Assembly (NCBI GenBank): GCA_965224795.1
Contig: CBDDAE010000001.1
Coordinates: 1 to 64,000, forward strand
Length of the DNA: 64,000 bases
Source: NVTR01 sp036480115
GTDB taxonomy: Bacteria > Pseudomonadota > Alphaproteobacteria > Rhodobacterales > Rhodobacteraceae
Direction of reading: 5' to 3'
In this document: positions 43,758-52,387 of the stretch, one piece after another
Layout of the letters: every line of letters begins with the position of its first letter
Numbering within the stretch: the stretch's first letter is position 1
Notes under the pieces: generated by a model
Databases searched by the model: none
The model's input: only the letters and a program-made list of their open reading frames with translations
What the model was told of the DNA's origin: nothing
Translations under genes and position numbers: made by a program

Positions 43758-44678
43758 TTAGTTTCCGGTAACCAACTCTATTTCTGTTTTGACCCAGCCT
43801 TCAAGTTCAGGGCCACCCGCTACCACACTTAGTGCGAGGTCAATAGAATCTGCTGCCATTCGCGTACCGAATTGATCAACTGTTGCCAGCATCCGTCCGT
43901 CAGCAATCATTGGGCCAACAGCCGGAATGTTATCAAATCCCACAACCACGATGTCTGACCGCCCAGCCGTCTCCAGCGCTTTCACGATACCAACCGCCAT
44001 TGAGTCATTGGCCGCCATTACACCTTGGATATCAGGGTGCGCCGTCAGCATTGTCGAGAAAACCTGATTGGCTTCTTCGGTTTCCCAATGGGCGGTACGG
44101 CTATCAAGCAGTTCCAGACCGAATTCAGCGACAGAATCTTCAAATCCAAGCCGTCGTTCGTTTGCATTGTCGGCACCTGGATTCCCTTCAACGATGACAA
44201 CTTTGGCGCCGGCACCCAATGCCTCACCCAATGCATCACCAGCCATTTTGGCCCCACCGCGGTTGTCAGGTCCAACAAATGCAAGTGTCATACCTTGCTG
44301 TTCCTTGGCCGCCGCGTCGAGGGAGACGTCAAAGTTAACCACGACTATGCCGGCTTCGATTGCTTTTTTGATTGGGCGTACCATTGCACGGCTATCGGCA
44401 GGTGCGATGACAATGGCATCTACACCTTGGGTGATAAAGTTTTCAACGGCATTGATTTGCGATTCAAAATCGGTTTCGTTTTGCATACCGACTGCGATCA
44501 GCGTGTAGTCACCGCGTTCAATTTCGTGTGCTTTTGCACCGACCATCATATTCTGGAAAAATTCATTGGCCAGTGACTTCATAACAAGTCCCACGACGGG
44601 CTTGTCTTGAGCAACGGATATGCCAGTTGACAATAGTAAACCGACCGCTGCCGCAGCAGCGAATTTAATGAGCTTCAT
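43758..44678 (-). CDS. rbsB: Ribose-binding periplasmic protein
   Basis: 306 residues, signal peptide at 1-23 (KFAAAAAVGLLLSTGISVAQ). The mature part has VVGLVMKSLANEFFQNM, DAIVIAPADSRAMV, VVNFDVSLDAAA, VIVEGNPGADNANERRLGF and GVMAANDSMAVGIVKAL, all typical of the RbsB sugar-binding family. A strong AGGAGG precedes the ATG. First gene of the ribose operon, with promoter and operator directly upstream. Ribose is inferred from the rbsD and rbsK partners. Confidence 0.93.
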   Translation of the reverse strand: MKLIKFAAAAAVGLLLSTGISVAQDKPVVGLVMKSLANEFFQNMMVGAKAHEIERGDYTLIAVGMQNETDFESQINAVENFITQGVDAIVIAPADSRAMVRPIKKAIEAGIVVVNFDVSLDAAAKEQQGMTLAFVGPDNRGGAKMAGDALGEALGAGAKVVIVEGNPGADNANERRLGFEDSVAEFGLELLDSRTAHWETEEANQVFSTMLTAHPDIQGVMAANDSMAVGIVKALETAGRSDIVVVGFDNIPAVGPMIADGRMLATVDQFGTRMAADSIDLALSVVAGGPELEGWVKTEIELVTGN

Positions 44679-44731
44679 AAGAGCCTCCTAAGTTTTCTTT
44701 AGTTTAATTTGGCGTTATTTAAGTATCCGTG

Positions 44732-44759
44732 ATCATGCCATGTTCTGATACATTGTCAA
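44732..44759 (-). promoter_or_regulatory. Predicted rbs promoter
   Basis: Minus strand: perfect TTGACA (44754-44759), 16-base spacer, CATGAT (44732-44737), giving a leader of about 45 bases before rbsB. The operator palindrome abuts the upstream edge of the -35 box. Confidence 0.6.
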
Positions 44760-44775
44760 TATGAAACGTTTCATA
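44760..44775. promoter_or_regulatory. Operator palindrome of the rbs operon
   Basis: TATGAAACGTTTCATA is a perfect 16-base palindrome with a central CG step, the form of LacI-family operators. It touches the -35 box of the rbs promoter, so the LacI-type protein encoded at 38753 is the natural binder. The rest of the stretch to tRNA-Ser (44776-45047) holds no gene I can support. Confidence 0.72.
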
Positions 44776-45047
44776 AATGAATTGGGAAACTCACTTTTGC
44801 ATTGATCGTTAGACATTTTCAATTACCCTCAAGTTGGGCAATCAAGGCACATCCTATGCAAATGATTGGCTTTTTAATTTAACTCCCTCGCCAACAAAGC
44901 GGGACCTACCAGTATGTCTCTGAACCAAACGTAAACAACAGTCACATCAATGGAAAATTTCAAAGTGTGACTGTGGGTCAAAATGTGGGGCTAGGATAGA
45001 TTCGCACCAACAATATTCAGCGATATCAGTAACGTGAATCGAAATAG

Positions 45048-45137
45048 TGGCGGAGAGACAGGGATTCGAACCCTGGGAACCTGTGAGGGCTCAACGGTTT
45101 TCGAGACCGCCCCGTTCGACCACTCCGGCACCTCTCC
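45048..45137 (-). tRNA. tRNA-Ser (CGA)
   Basis: 90 bases with encoded CCA and the long variable arm of serine tRNAs. Acceptor GGAGAGG pairs with TCTCTCC, D-arm GCCGGAGTGGTCGAACGGGG, anticodon loop CTCGAAA with CGA, T-arm CAGGG-TTCGAAT-CCCTG. Confidence 0.95.
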
Positions 45138-45293
45138 GTAATTGTTGCGTGGTTGACGCCGTGGATGTCTAGGGAATGGGTCGGGGCGATACAATAGTAA
45201 TCTTCAAGTAGTGCTAAAGAACTTGTGAGCCGTGTGGCCTTGGAACCGGCGTAGTTTACCCCTAAATATTAGGCCAGCATTTAAGGAGGCACT

Positions 45294-46118
45294 ATGTCTA
45301 AATTTTCCGTCGCTGTATTTTTCTGGGTTATTTTAGTTTTACCTTTGAGAGCAGAGGTCGCGCCCAATGTGTTGCGGCTCGCCGAAGCATTGGGCCTGCC
45401 GGAAATAATTGAAGTGATGCGCGAAGAGGGGATCAATTACGGCGACGATCTGGCCGAGGGAATGTTTGAAGGGCGCAGCTATGGCGGTTGGCAGCAAAGT
45501 GTTGAAAATATCTATGATGTAGACCGAATGGGCGATGTCGCCCTGACTGGTTTTGGGGCAGAGTTGAACAAGGCAAGTATCACAGAGATTACCGATTTCT
45601 TTGAAAGTGACCTGGGCGTAGAAATTATAGCCCTGGAAATTTCTGCCCGCCGGGCCCTGATGGATGATGCCGTCGATGAAGCCAATAAAGAGCGGGTAGC
45701 AGCCATGATTGCCGGTCAGCACCCACGTATCGAGCTGTTGCAACAGTTTATAGACGTTAACGATTTGCTGGAAACCAATGTGGTTGGGGCGCTAAATTCA
45801 AATTTTTCATTTTATACCGGGCTGGTCGACGGGGGGGCTTACTCAGAGCCAATTACTGAAGACAAGATATTGTCCGATGTCTGGGAACAGGAAGTTGAAA
45901 TTCGCGCCGACACCAATGAATGGTTGTTTGGCTTTCTGTCCCTAGCCTATACCCCTTTAAGCGACGCGGATCTGGTGGCCTATATCGAATTTTCTGAAAG
46001 CCAAGCCGGGCAGATGCTGAATACCGCATTATTTGCCGGGTTTGATACCATGTTTGCCGGTATTTCCCATTCACTGGGTCTGGCGGCGGCAAAAATTATG
46101 GCCAGTGAGGATCTATAG
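45294..46118 (+). CDS. DUF2059 domain exported protein
   Basis: 274 residues. A signal peptide (SVAVFFWVILVLPLRAE) precedes an all-helical body. The C-terminal part, FLSLAYTPLSDADLVAYIEFSESQAGQMLN, fits DUF2059, a domain of unknown function found in periplasmic proteins of alphaproteobacteria; an earlier stretch, SITEITDFFESDLGVEI, resembles a second, weaker copy. AAGGAGG lies six bases upstream of the ATG. No operon partner. Function unknown. Confidence 0.75.
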   Translation: MSKFSVAVFFWVILVLPLRAEVAPNVLRLAEALGLPEIIEVMREEGINYGDDLAEGMFEGRSYGGWQQSVENIYDVDRMGDVALTGFGAELNKASITEITDFFESDLGVEIIALEISARRALMDDAVDEANKERVAAMIAGQHPRIELLQQFIDVNDLLETNVVGALNSNFSFYTGLVDGGAYSEPITEDKILSDVWEQEVEIRADTNEWLFGFLSLAYTPLSDADLVAYIEFSESQAGQMLNTALFAGFDTMFAGISHSLGLAAAKIMASEDL

Positions 46119-46230
46119 GATAAAGGGCACCTAACGGCCCATTTTTAAAAGCCCGTTCCGGGAGATATGTCTCTGGCAGGGATATTTGCTGAAAATGTGA
46201 AAGCGTGGCAGATTTATTGGGGTTTGCGCC

Positions 46231-46259
46231 TTGACTTGAACGCGGGTTTCCAAGATAAG
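46231..46259 (+). promoter_or_regulatory. Predicted promoter of rplU-rpmA
   Basis: TTGACT (46231-46236), 17-base spacer, GATAAG (46254-46259): five and four of six matches. It leaves a leader of ~125 bases before rplU, long enough for autogenous control, though I see no clear structure. Confidence 0.45.
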
Positions 46260-46393
46260 CCGCCATTCCTGATGGACACAGTCTGCAGGGTATATTCATT
46301 TCGCTCCAATCAGGGGCGCGCAGTTTGAGGCGGCATTAGCCAAAACGCCGGGAAACCGGGGCCACAGAACGCGAAAAATGCGAAGGAAAGCAT

Positions 46394-47065
46394 ATGTTTG
46401 CGGTTCTAAAAACCGGTGGCAAGCAGTATCGGGTCCAAAGTGGCGATGTTCTGCGTGTTGAAAAGCTAGCGGCTGCGGCCGGCGACAAAATTCAATTCAA
46501 TGAAATCCTAATGGTTGGCGCCAATATCGGCACGCCGATGATTACGGGTGCGGCCGTGCAGGCCGATGTGATCGACCAGATCAAGGGTGAAAAGGTCATT
46601 CACTTCGTTAAGCGCCGTCGTAAACACCATTCAAAGCGCACCAAGGGCCACCGTCAAAAGCTGACACTGGTTCGCATTACCGACATCCTTGAAAAAGGTG
46701 GCGATAAGTCCGGTGTGATGGCGGCTGTTGGGGCCGGGTCGGCACCACGTGTGTCCGAGCCGACTGCTAAGCCTGCCAAGAAGGCGGCACCTAAAAAGGC
46801 GGAAGCCAAGGCTGAGGCCCCGAAAAAGGCAGCGCCGAAGAAGGCAACGCCAAAGAAAGCGGCATCGGATGATTTGAAGCAACTGTCCGGCGTTGGACCG
46901 GCGCTTGAGAAAAAGCTGAACGCCGAGGGCGTCACGACTTTCGCCCAAGTTGCGGGCTGGAAAAAAGCCGATATTGCTGCTATGGACGAAAAACTGTCGT
47001 TCAAAGGCCGTATTGAGCGTGAAGGCTGGGTGGCGCAAGCCAAAGATCTGGCAAAGAAGGGATAA
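46394..47065 (+). CDS. rplU: Ribosomal protein L21 with C-terminal helix-hairpin-helix extension
   Basis: 223 residues, about twice the normal L21. Residues 1-103 are L21 (MFAVLKTGGKQYRVQSGDVL, HFVKRRRKHHSKRTKGHRQ, TLVRITDI). A Lys/Ala/Pro linker (~120-160, PKKAEAKAEAPKKAAPKKA) leads to a folded C-terminal domain (~162-223) starting DLKQLSGVGPALEKKLNAEG, a helix-hairpin-helix nucleic-acid motif ending WVAQAKDLAKKG. Similar extensions occur in L21 of Rhodobacterales. Ribosomal role is certain; the extension's role is unknown. First of the pair with rpmA, six bases apart. Confidence 0.95.
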   Translation: MFAVLKTGGKQYRVQSGDVLRVEKLAAAAGDKIQFNEILMVGANIGTPMITGAAVQADVIDQIKGEKVIHFVKRRRKHHSKRTKGHRQKLTLVRITDILEKGGDKSGVMAAVGAGSAPRVSEPTAKPAKKAAPKKAEAKAEAPKKAAPKKATPKKAASDDLKQLSGVGPALEKKLNAEGVTTFAQVAGWKKADIAAMDEKLSFKGRIEREGWVAQAKDLAKKG

Positions 47066-47071
47066 GAACCG

Positions 47072-47341
47072 ATGGCACATAAAAAAGCAGGTGGTTCAAC
47101 ACGTAACGGACGCGACAGCGCCGGGCGTCGGTTGGGCGTAAAGCTATATGGTGGCGAATTGGCCATTCCAGGTAACATTATCTTGCGCCAACGCGGCACC
47201 AAGATGTGGCCGGGGACCGGCGTTGGCATGGGTAAGGATCACACGATTTTTGCCACAGTGGAAGGTCACGTGACTTTCCATAAGGGCCTTAAGAAACGCA
47301 CCTTTATTTCGGTACTTCCGGCAGCGGAAGCCGCCGAGTAG
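47072..47341 (+). CDS. rpmA: Ribosomal protein L27
   Basis: 89 residues, full length. MAHKKAGGSTRNGRDSAGRR is the conserved N-terminal arm that reaches the peptidyl transferase centre; GNIILRQRGTKMWPGTGVGM and TIFATVEGHVTF follow. The N-terminus needs no processing, unlike in Firmicutes. A terminator follows. Confidence 0.98.
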   Translation: MAHKKAGGSTRNGRDSAGRRLGVKLYGGELAIPGNIILRQRGTKMWPGTGVGMGKDHTIFATVEGHVTFHKGLKKRTFISVLPAAEAAE

Positions 47342-47368
47342 CCGAAACAACATTAAATCAGATTTAAT

Positions 47369-47404
47369 GGGATCGGCTTAAACAGCCGGTCCCTTTCTCG
47401 TTTT
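47369..47404 (+). terminator. Rho-independent terminator after rpmA
   Basis: GGGATCGGCT and AGCCGGTCCC form a 10-bp stem with one T-G wobble and loop TAAAC, followed by TTTCTCGTTTT. It ends the rplU-rpmA transcript 15 bases before the LysE-family gene. Confidence 0.82.
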
Positions 47405-47418
47405 AGGAGGCGTTTCAA

Positions 47419-48030
47419 ATGGGCGTCGCAGTTACAAGTCTATTGGTTTTTGGGGCTAGCCAGGTGGGAAGCCCCGGGCCAGCCAACATGGCCCTTTTGG
47501 CCACTGGCGCCCGGTTCGGTTTGCGCCGTACCCTGCCATTTGTGGCGGGCGTTGTGCTGGGTAAGCAGTTACTCATCTGGCCCATTGGTTTTGGTCTGAT
47601 GGAAATGGCGCAAGGGATGCCGTTGCTGTTCACATTCCTCAAATGGGCGTGTTTGGCCTATATCGTCTGGCTGGCCTGGCGAATTGCGAACATGAGCCTG
47701 AGCCTGAGCACAGCGGATTCGGATGCACAAACCCCTGGTTTTCTTGCCGGATTGGCAGTTCACCCACTTAATCCCAAAGCCTGGGCCATGATTGTTGCGG
47801 CATTCACAACATTCGTGAGCTCAAGCACCCCAACCTTGCAGGCTACTGCTATAGTCGCCACCTGCTTTGCAGGTCTTCAATTGGTGTTGCACCCACTTTG
47901 GACACTGGGCGGTCAAACAATTGCCAGAGGTGTTGCAGGTCGCCCAAGTGAAAAGTACCTGATGTGGACCTTGGCCGCTTTAACAGTTGCCAGCGTCTTG
48001 TTTGTTTTATTCCTGGGAGGGAAGGCATGA
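47419..48030 (+). CDS. LysE/RhtB family amino-acid exporter
   Basis: 203 residues, about six helices. LLVFGASQVGSPGPANMALLATGARFG is the LysE-family N-terminus with the conserved GPAN; LKWACLAYIVWLAWRI and FLAGLAVHPLNPKAWAMIVAAF follow. Members export amino acids or homoserine lactones. Ribosome binding site TAGGAGG. Its stop overlaps the next start (ATGA). Confidence 0.87.
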   Translation: MGVAVTSLLVFGASQVGSPGPANMALLATGARFGLRRTLPFVAGVVLGKQLLIWPIGFGLMEMAQGMPLLFTFLKWACLAYIVWLAWRIANMSLSLSTADSDAQTPGFLAGLAVHPLNPKAWAMIVAAFTTFVSSSTPTLQATAIVATCFAGLQLVLHPLWTLGGQTIARGVAGRPSEKYLMWTLAALTVASVLFVLFLGGKA

Positions 48031-48569
48031 TTTTTGACAAAATAACTGCCCAGCCGGTGATCGAAACAGAGCGGTTTTTACTGCGTCCGGTACGAAAATC
48101 AGATGCAGGACTGCTTGAACTGCATATGTCTGACATACGGGTGGCGCAGGCGTGCCGCGCGGTACCACATCCGCTACCCCCCGGTGCAATTGATGCTTAT
48201 ATCGCGCGCGCGATTGAAGATGGACGCGGCGAAGATGTCTGGGTGATGGATGGCGCTGCCTCTGGCCTAGCCGAAGTACTGGGCGTGGTTTGGCTAACCC
48301 GTATGGATCGCGAACAATCAGAGATCACCTTTTGGGTGGTGCCAGCGTTTTGGAATGCAGGGATCGCGTCCGAAGTTGTGCGCGCTATGGTAGACGCAAA
48401 TCCCCATGAGGCCAAAACCATGTTCGCCGAGGTGTTTCAGGACAACCCGGCATCGGCCCGTGTGATGACCAATGCGGGGTTTGAATACCTTGGCGATGCC
48501 GAAGCATTTTCCGTAGCCCGAAATGCCACGGTCCCGACATGGACCTATGTGAACCGACTACGGGTTTAA
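48027..48569 (+). CDS. GNAT acetyltransferase (RimJ/RimL-like)
   Basis: 180 residues. The opening VIETERFLLRPVRKSDAGLLE is the RimJ/L type; ITFWVVPAFWNAGIASEVVRAMV and NPASARVMTNAGFEYLGDA give the acetyl-CoA site and final strand. ATG at 48027 overlaps the LysE stop. First of four GNAT domains in a row. Acceptor unknown, possibly a ribosomal protein N-terminus given the neighbours. Confidence 0.87.
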   Translation: MIFDKITAQPVIETERFLLRPVRKSDAGLLELHMSDIRVAQACRAVPHPLPPGAIDAYIARAIEDGRGEDVWVMDGAASGLAEVLGVVWLTRMDREQSEITFWVVPAFWNAGIASEVVRAMVDANPHEAKTMFAEVFQDNPASARVMTNAGFEYLGDAEAFSVARNATVPTWTYVNRLRV

Positions 48570-48667
48570 GCCAAACTGGCACGATCCCGGGAAACCGAAG
48601 ATCGCGCTAAAAAAACCCGCTGCGATCTTCAATTGAACTAAAACGAAGATTGCAGGAGACTGTTGAA

Positions 48668-49171
48668 ATGTTTGCCAAAAGAATTGTAACCGAAAGATTG
48701 CTGTTACGCCCCTGGGTACCGACAGATGTGCCCGATAGCGTGCGCCTGCTGGGAGATATTGCGGTGTCAAGCTGGCTGACCGTGGTGCCGCACCCTTATG
48801 GTGTGGCGGATGCGCTGGATTTCATCGAAAAGGGCGACCATGATGGGGTTTATTGTATTGAAATCAACGGACAGGTAGCCGGTGGCATCGGGGGTAAGGG
48901 CCATCTGGGCTATTGGCTGGGTGTTGAGTTCTGGGGGCAGGGGTTCATGTCTAACGCTGCCCCGGCAGTTGTGGCTGAATGGTTTAAGCAAGGCGGCGGT
49001 GACCTGGAAAGCGGGTATTTCATTGGAAATGCCGGGTCCAAGCGTATTCTTGCGCGGTTGGGGTTTCGCGATGCCGATATTGTACCAACGGTTTCTGCGG
49101 CAACAGGTGTGGTGAATCCATTGCAAGAGATGCTGCTAAGCCATGATGACTGGCAAGCCCGCAATGGATGA
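48668..49171 (+). CDS. GNAT acetyltransferase
   Basis: About 167 residues. IVTERLLLRPWVPTDVPDSV, VSSWLTVVPHPYG, LGYWLGVEFWGQGFMSNAAP and NAGSKRILARLGF are typical of the same RimJ/L-like group as its neighbours. ATG at 48668 follows AGGAGA. Its end overlaps the next gene. Substrate unknown. Confidence 0.87.
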   Translation: MFAKRIVTERLLLRPWVPTDVPDSVRLLGDIAVSSWLTVVPHPYGVADALDFIEKGDHDGVYCIEINGQVAGGIGGKGHLGYWLGVEFWGQGFMSNAAPAVVAEWFKQGGGDLESGYFIGNAGSKRILARLGFRDADIVPTVSAATGVVNPLQEMLLSHDDWQARNG

Positions 49172-50189
49172 GATCAAAACCAAACGCCTGACCATGCGTG
49201 ATCCGACCCCGGATGATCTCGATATCTATTTGGCGTTTGTCTCGGATTATGAAGTGGTCAAGTGGACATCCAGCTGGCCGTATCCGGCGGACAGGGAATT
49301 CACATTATCACGTTGCCAACAGATTGACCCAGAACTTGGTTTCGTCGGGTTGGTCTTTCTGGGTGATAAACTTATCGGTGGCATGAGTTGTTATGACGGA
49401 TCGCTTGGCTATTTCATTGCCCGTGACCATTGGAGCAAGGGTTATGCAAGCGAAATGGGCCACGCGGCAATTGCGCGAGCGTTTGCGGTGACAGACTGGG
49501 ATCAGATCACCGCCGAGGTGATGCTGGGCAATCCGGGATCCGTAAAGGTGCTGGAAAAGCTGGGTTTTATGTATTCAGGTCCCTGTCAGTGTTCATCGGT
49601 GGCGCAGGGGGGTGATTTTGATGCGTCGCAATTCATTCTGAGCCGCGCCGATTGGCTGGCGGCGAACCCGTTGCATATTGAAACCGACCGACTGGTGATC
49701 CGGGCGTTCGGCCCCAATGACACGGCGGCGTTTCACGCCTTTGCATCCCACAACGAAGTCGCGCGGATGATGCATTCAATTCCCCATCCCCTTAGCATGG
49801 AACAGGCACAGGATTGGATCGACGGGCGTGTATACAATGGCCAGATTGGTTTTTGCCCCGGTGTGTATCTACAAGACGGTACCCTGATCGGCACGCTTGG
49901 AATTGGCGGCGATCCCGTCAGCACCGCCTATTTTTTTGACCCGAACCACTGGCAGCAGGGCTATGCCACCGAAGCCATGCGCGGATTTTTGGCGGCCATG
50001 TTCAGCAAATTCGATCTGACAGAAATTGAAGCGGGCGCGATGGTGGACAATCCCGCCAGTCAGCGGGTGTTGGAAAAGCTGGGTTTCACCGCAACAGGGC
50101 GCAAACTGCACCAGTCAAACCAGCGGCTTGAGCCGGACCCATTGATCCTGTATCGCCTCACACAAACCCAGTTTAAGGCAGCCACATGA
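49164..50189 (+). CDS. Protein with two tandem GNAT acetyltransferase domains
   Basis: 341 residues. Domain 1 (~1-165): IKTKRLTMRDPTPDDLDIYL, LGYFIARDHWSKGYASEMG, NPGSVKVLEKLGFMYSG. Domain 2 (~168-335): IETDRLVIRAFGPNDTAAF, VARMMHSIPHPLSMEQAQ, NPASQRVLEKLGFTATG. The two domains look like products of gene duplication and fusion. Start could be 49143, 49146 or 49164, all overlapping the previous gene; 49164 is just before the conserved part. Its stop overlaps the obgE start (ATGA). Confidence 0.85.
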   Translation: MDEIKTKRLTMRDPTPDDLDIYLAFVSDYEVVKWTSSWPYPADREFTLSRCQQIDPELGFVGLVFLGDKLIGGMSCYDGSLGYFIARDHWSKGYASEMGHAAIARAFAVTDWDQITAEVMLGNPGSVKVLEKLGFMYSGPCQCSSVAQGGDFDASQFILSRADWLAANPLHIETDRLVIRAFGPNDTAAFHAFASHNEVARMMHSIPHPLSMEQAQDWIDGRVYNGQIGFCPGVYLQDGTLIGTLGIGGDPVSTAYFFDPNHWQQGYATEAMRGFLAAMFSKFDLTEIEAGAMVDNPASQRVLEKLGFTATGRKLHQSNQRLEPDPLILYRLTQTQFKAAT

Positions 50190-51223
50190 AATTCCTCGAT
50201 CTCTGCAAGGTCTATATCCGTTCTGGCGGTGGTGGCGGCGGCTGTATCAGCTTTCGGCGCGAACGCTACATTGAATTTGGCGGCCCGGACGGTGGTGATG
50301 GCGGCAACGGTGGTTCGGTCTGGGCCGAAGCGGTGGACGGGTTGAACACGCTGATAGATTTTCGCTATCAACAGCATTTTTTCGCCCATAGCGGCCAGCA
50401 CGGCATGGGCAGTCAGCGTTCTGGCAAATACGGCGAAGACATTGTGTTGAAGGTGCCGGTTGGCACCGAAATTCTGGACGAAGACGAAGAAACTGTAATC
50501 GCTGACATGACTGAAGTTGGTCAGCGGTTCCTGTTGGCGCAGGGCGGCAATGGTGGCTTTGGCAACCTGCATTTCAAAAGCGCTACCAACCGCGCGCCGC
50601 GCCGATCCAACCCGGGGCAGGAAGGTGTTGAACGCACCCTGTGGCTGCGCCTGAAACTGATCGCCGATGTCGGGCTGCTGGGCATGCCCAATGCCGGGAA
50701 ATCAACGTTTCTGGCGGCCACGTCCAACGCCCGTCCAAAAGTGGCGGATTATCCGTTTACCACGCTGGTGCCCAATCTGGGCGTCGTCGGTGTGGATGAT
50801 GTGGAATTTGTTATCGCCGATATTCCGGGCCTGATTGCCGGTGCGTCCGAAGGGCGCGGATTGGGTGATCTGTTCCTGGGCCATGTGGAACGTTGTGCTG
50901 TGCTGTTACATATCGTTGATGGCACTTCTGAGGATGTGGCCGAAGACTACCGGGTGATCATTGGTGAGCTTGAGGCTTATGGTGGTGATCTGGCAGACAA
51001 GCCGCGCCTGACGGTGCTGAACAAAATTGATGCGCTGGATGCAAAAGAATGCACCGAAAAGCTGACCATCTTGACCGAGGTTTCCGGCCAAACGGCGATG
51101 GCCATGTCGGGGGTCAGCCGCGAAGGTCTGGTTGAGGTGTTGCGCAACCTGCGCGGTGAAATTGACGACAACCGGCTACGGGCGCGCAAATCCGAAGAAG
51201 TGGAAGCACCGTGGCAACCCTAG
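50186..51223 (+). CDS. obgE: GTPase ObgE/CgtA
   Basis: 345 residues. Residues 1-158 are the glycine-rich Obg fold (SGGGGGGCISFRRERYIEFGGPDGG); the G domain has GMPNAGKSTF (P-loop), FTTLVPNLG, DIPGLIAGASEGRGLG and NKID. It has only a short C-terminal tail, as in other alphaproteobacteria. Associated with the 50S subunit and stringent response; clustering with L21 and L27 is widespread in bacteria. Confidence 0.97.
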   Translation: MKFLDLCKVYIRSGGGGGGCISFRRERYIEFGGPDGGDGGNGGSVWAEAVDGLNTLIDFRYQQHFFAHSGQHGMGSQRSGKYGEDIVLKVPVGTEILDEDEETVIADMTEVGQRFLLAQGGNGGFGNLHFKSATNRAPRRSNPGQEGVERTLWLRLKLIADVGLLGMPNAGKSTFLAATSNARPKVADYPFTTLVPNLGVVGVDDVEFVIADIPGLIAGASEGRGLGDLFLGHVERCAVLLHIVDGTSEDVAEDYRVIIGELEAYGGDLADKPRLTVLNKIDALDAKECTEKLTILTEVSGQTAMAMSGVSREGLVEVLRNLRGEIDDNRLRARKSEEVEAPWQP

Positions 51224-52311
51224 GCGACGCAAAACGGCTGGTTGTCAAAATCGGCTCGTCCCTGTTGGTGCAGGGCGGTAAATTGCGCGGCGATTGGTTG
51301 CGCGATCTGGCGCTTGATATTCGTGATATCAAATCTGGCGGGACTGATGTTATACTGGTTTCCTCGGGCTCAATCGCTTTGGGGCGCGCGGTGCTGGACC
51401 TACCGGCAGGCACCTTACCGTTGGAGCAATCTCAGGCGGCCGCCGCTGTCGGGCAAATCCGGCTGGCCCGCGCCTATGAGGCCGCGCTGGAACCCCACGC
51501 CATCACCACAGCCCAGGTTCTGGTAACGTTGGAAGACAGTAATAACCGGCGGCGCTACCTGAATTCCCGTGCCACGCTGGAACAGTTGTTGGCGCTTGGT
51601 GTGGTGCCGATTGTGAATGAAAATGACACCGTGGCAACCGATGAAATCCGCTATGGCGACAACGATAGGCTGGCGGCACAAATCTCGGTGACGGTAGGCG
51701 CGGATCAATTGATCCTGCTGTCGGATGTGGACGGGTTTTACAGCGCCAACCCGGCGGATAACCCCGATGCCAAGCGGTTTGATCAGATTAACATTATCAC
51801 CGAAGAAATCGAAGCCATGGCTGGGGATGCAGGATCGGGCCTGTCGCGTGGTGGCATGAAAACCAAACTTATGGCCGCCAAAGTCGCCACCGGTGCGGGC
51901 TGTGCTATGGCGATCACCCATGGCGGTATAAGTCGCCCGCTGAAAGCTTTGCAAGACGGTGCTCCTGCCACTTGGTTTACTGCCCTGGGTGATCCAAACA
52001 GCGCGCGAAAACGCTGGATTGCTGCGTTAAAACCAAAGGGTGACATCAAAGTTGATGCCGGGGCAGTGGCCGCCCTTGGCCGGGGGAAATCCCTGTTACC
52101 AGCAGGGGTTACCAACGTTGCGGGAAGTTTCGGGCGCGGCGATTCTGTCACTATTGTCGACCCGGATGGCAACCGTCTTGGGGTTGGCTTGTGCCGCTAT
52201 TCCAGCAATGAAGCCCGCGCCATCGCCGGGCAAAGATCAGACCAAATCGAAAAGATCCTGAACCATCCAGGGCGCGCCGCCCTAATCCACCGAGATGATA
52301 TGGTGCTTTAG
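51211..52311 (+). CDS. proB: Glutamate 5-kinase
   Basis: 366 residues: amino-acid kinase domain (RLVVKIGSSLLVQGGKLR, VSSGSIALGR, VPIVNENDTVATDEIRYGDND, GSGLSRGGMKTKLMAA) followed by a C-terminal PUA domain (~275-366). First step of proline synthesis. GTG start at 51211 overlaps the obgE stop by 13 bases. Confidence 0.96.
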   Translation: MATLGDAKRLVVKIGSSLLVQGGKLRGDWLRDLALDIRDIKSGGTDVILVSSGSIALGRAVLDLPAGTLPLEQSQAAAAVGQIRLARAYEAALEPHAITTAQVLVTLEDSNNRRRYLNSRATLEQLLALGVVPIVNENDTVATDEIRYGDNDRLAAQISVTVGADQLILLSDVDGFYSANPADNPDAKRFDQINIITEEIEAMAGDAGSGLSRGGMKTKLMAAKVATGAGCAMAITHGGISRPLKALQDGAPATWFTALGDPNSARKRWIAALKPKGDIKVDAGAVAALGRGKSLLPAGVTNVAGSFGRGDSVTIVDPDGNRLGVGLCRYSSNEARAIAGQRSDQIEKILNHPGRAALIHRDDMVL

Positions 52312-52387
52312 TTTTGTCCCTTCATTTTTCCATAAATATCCCAGTCGGAGGCTCCGATAGGGCCCTTAAACACAAAGGCCGGTTACG

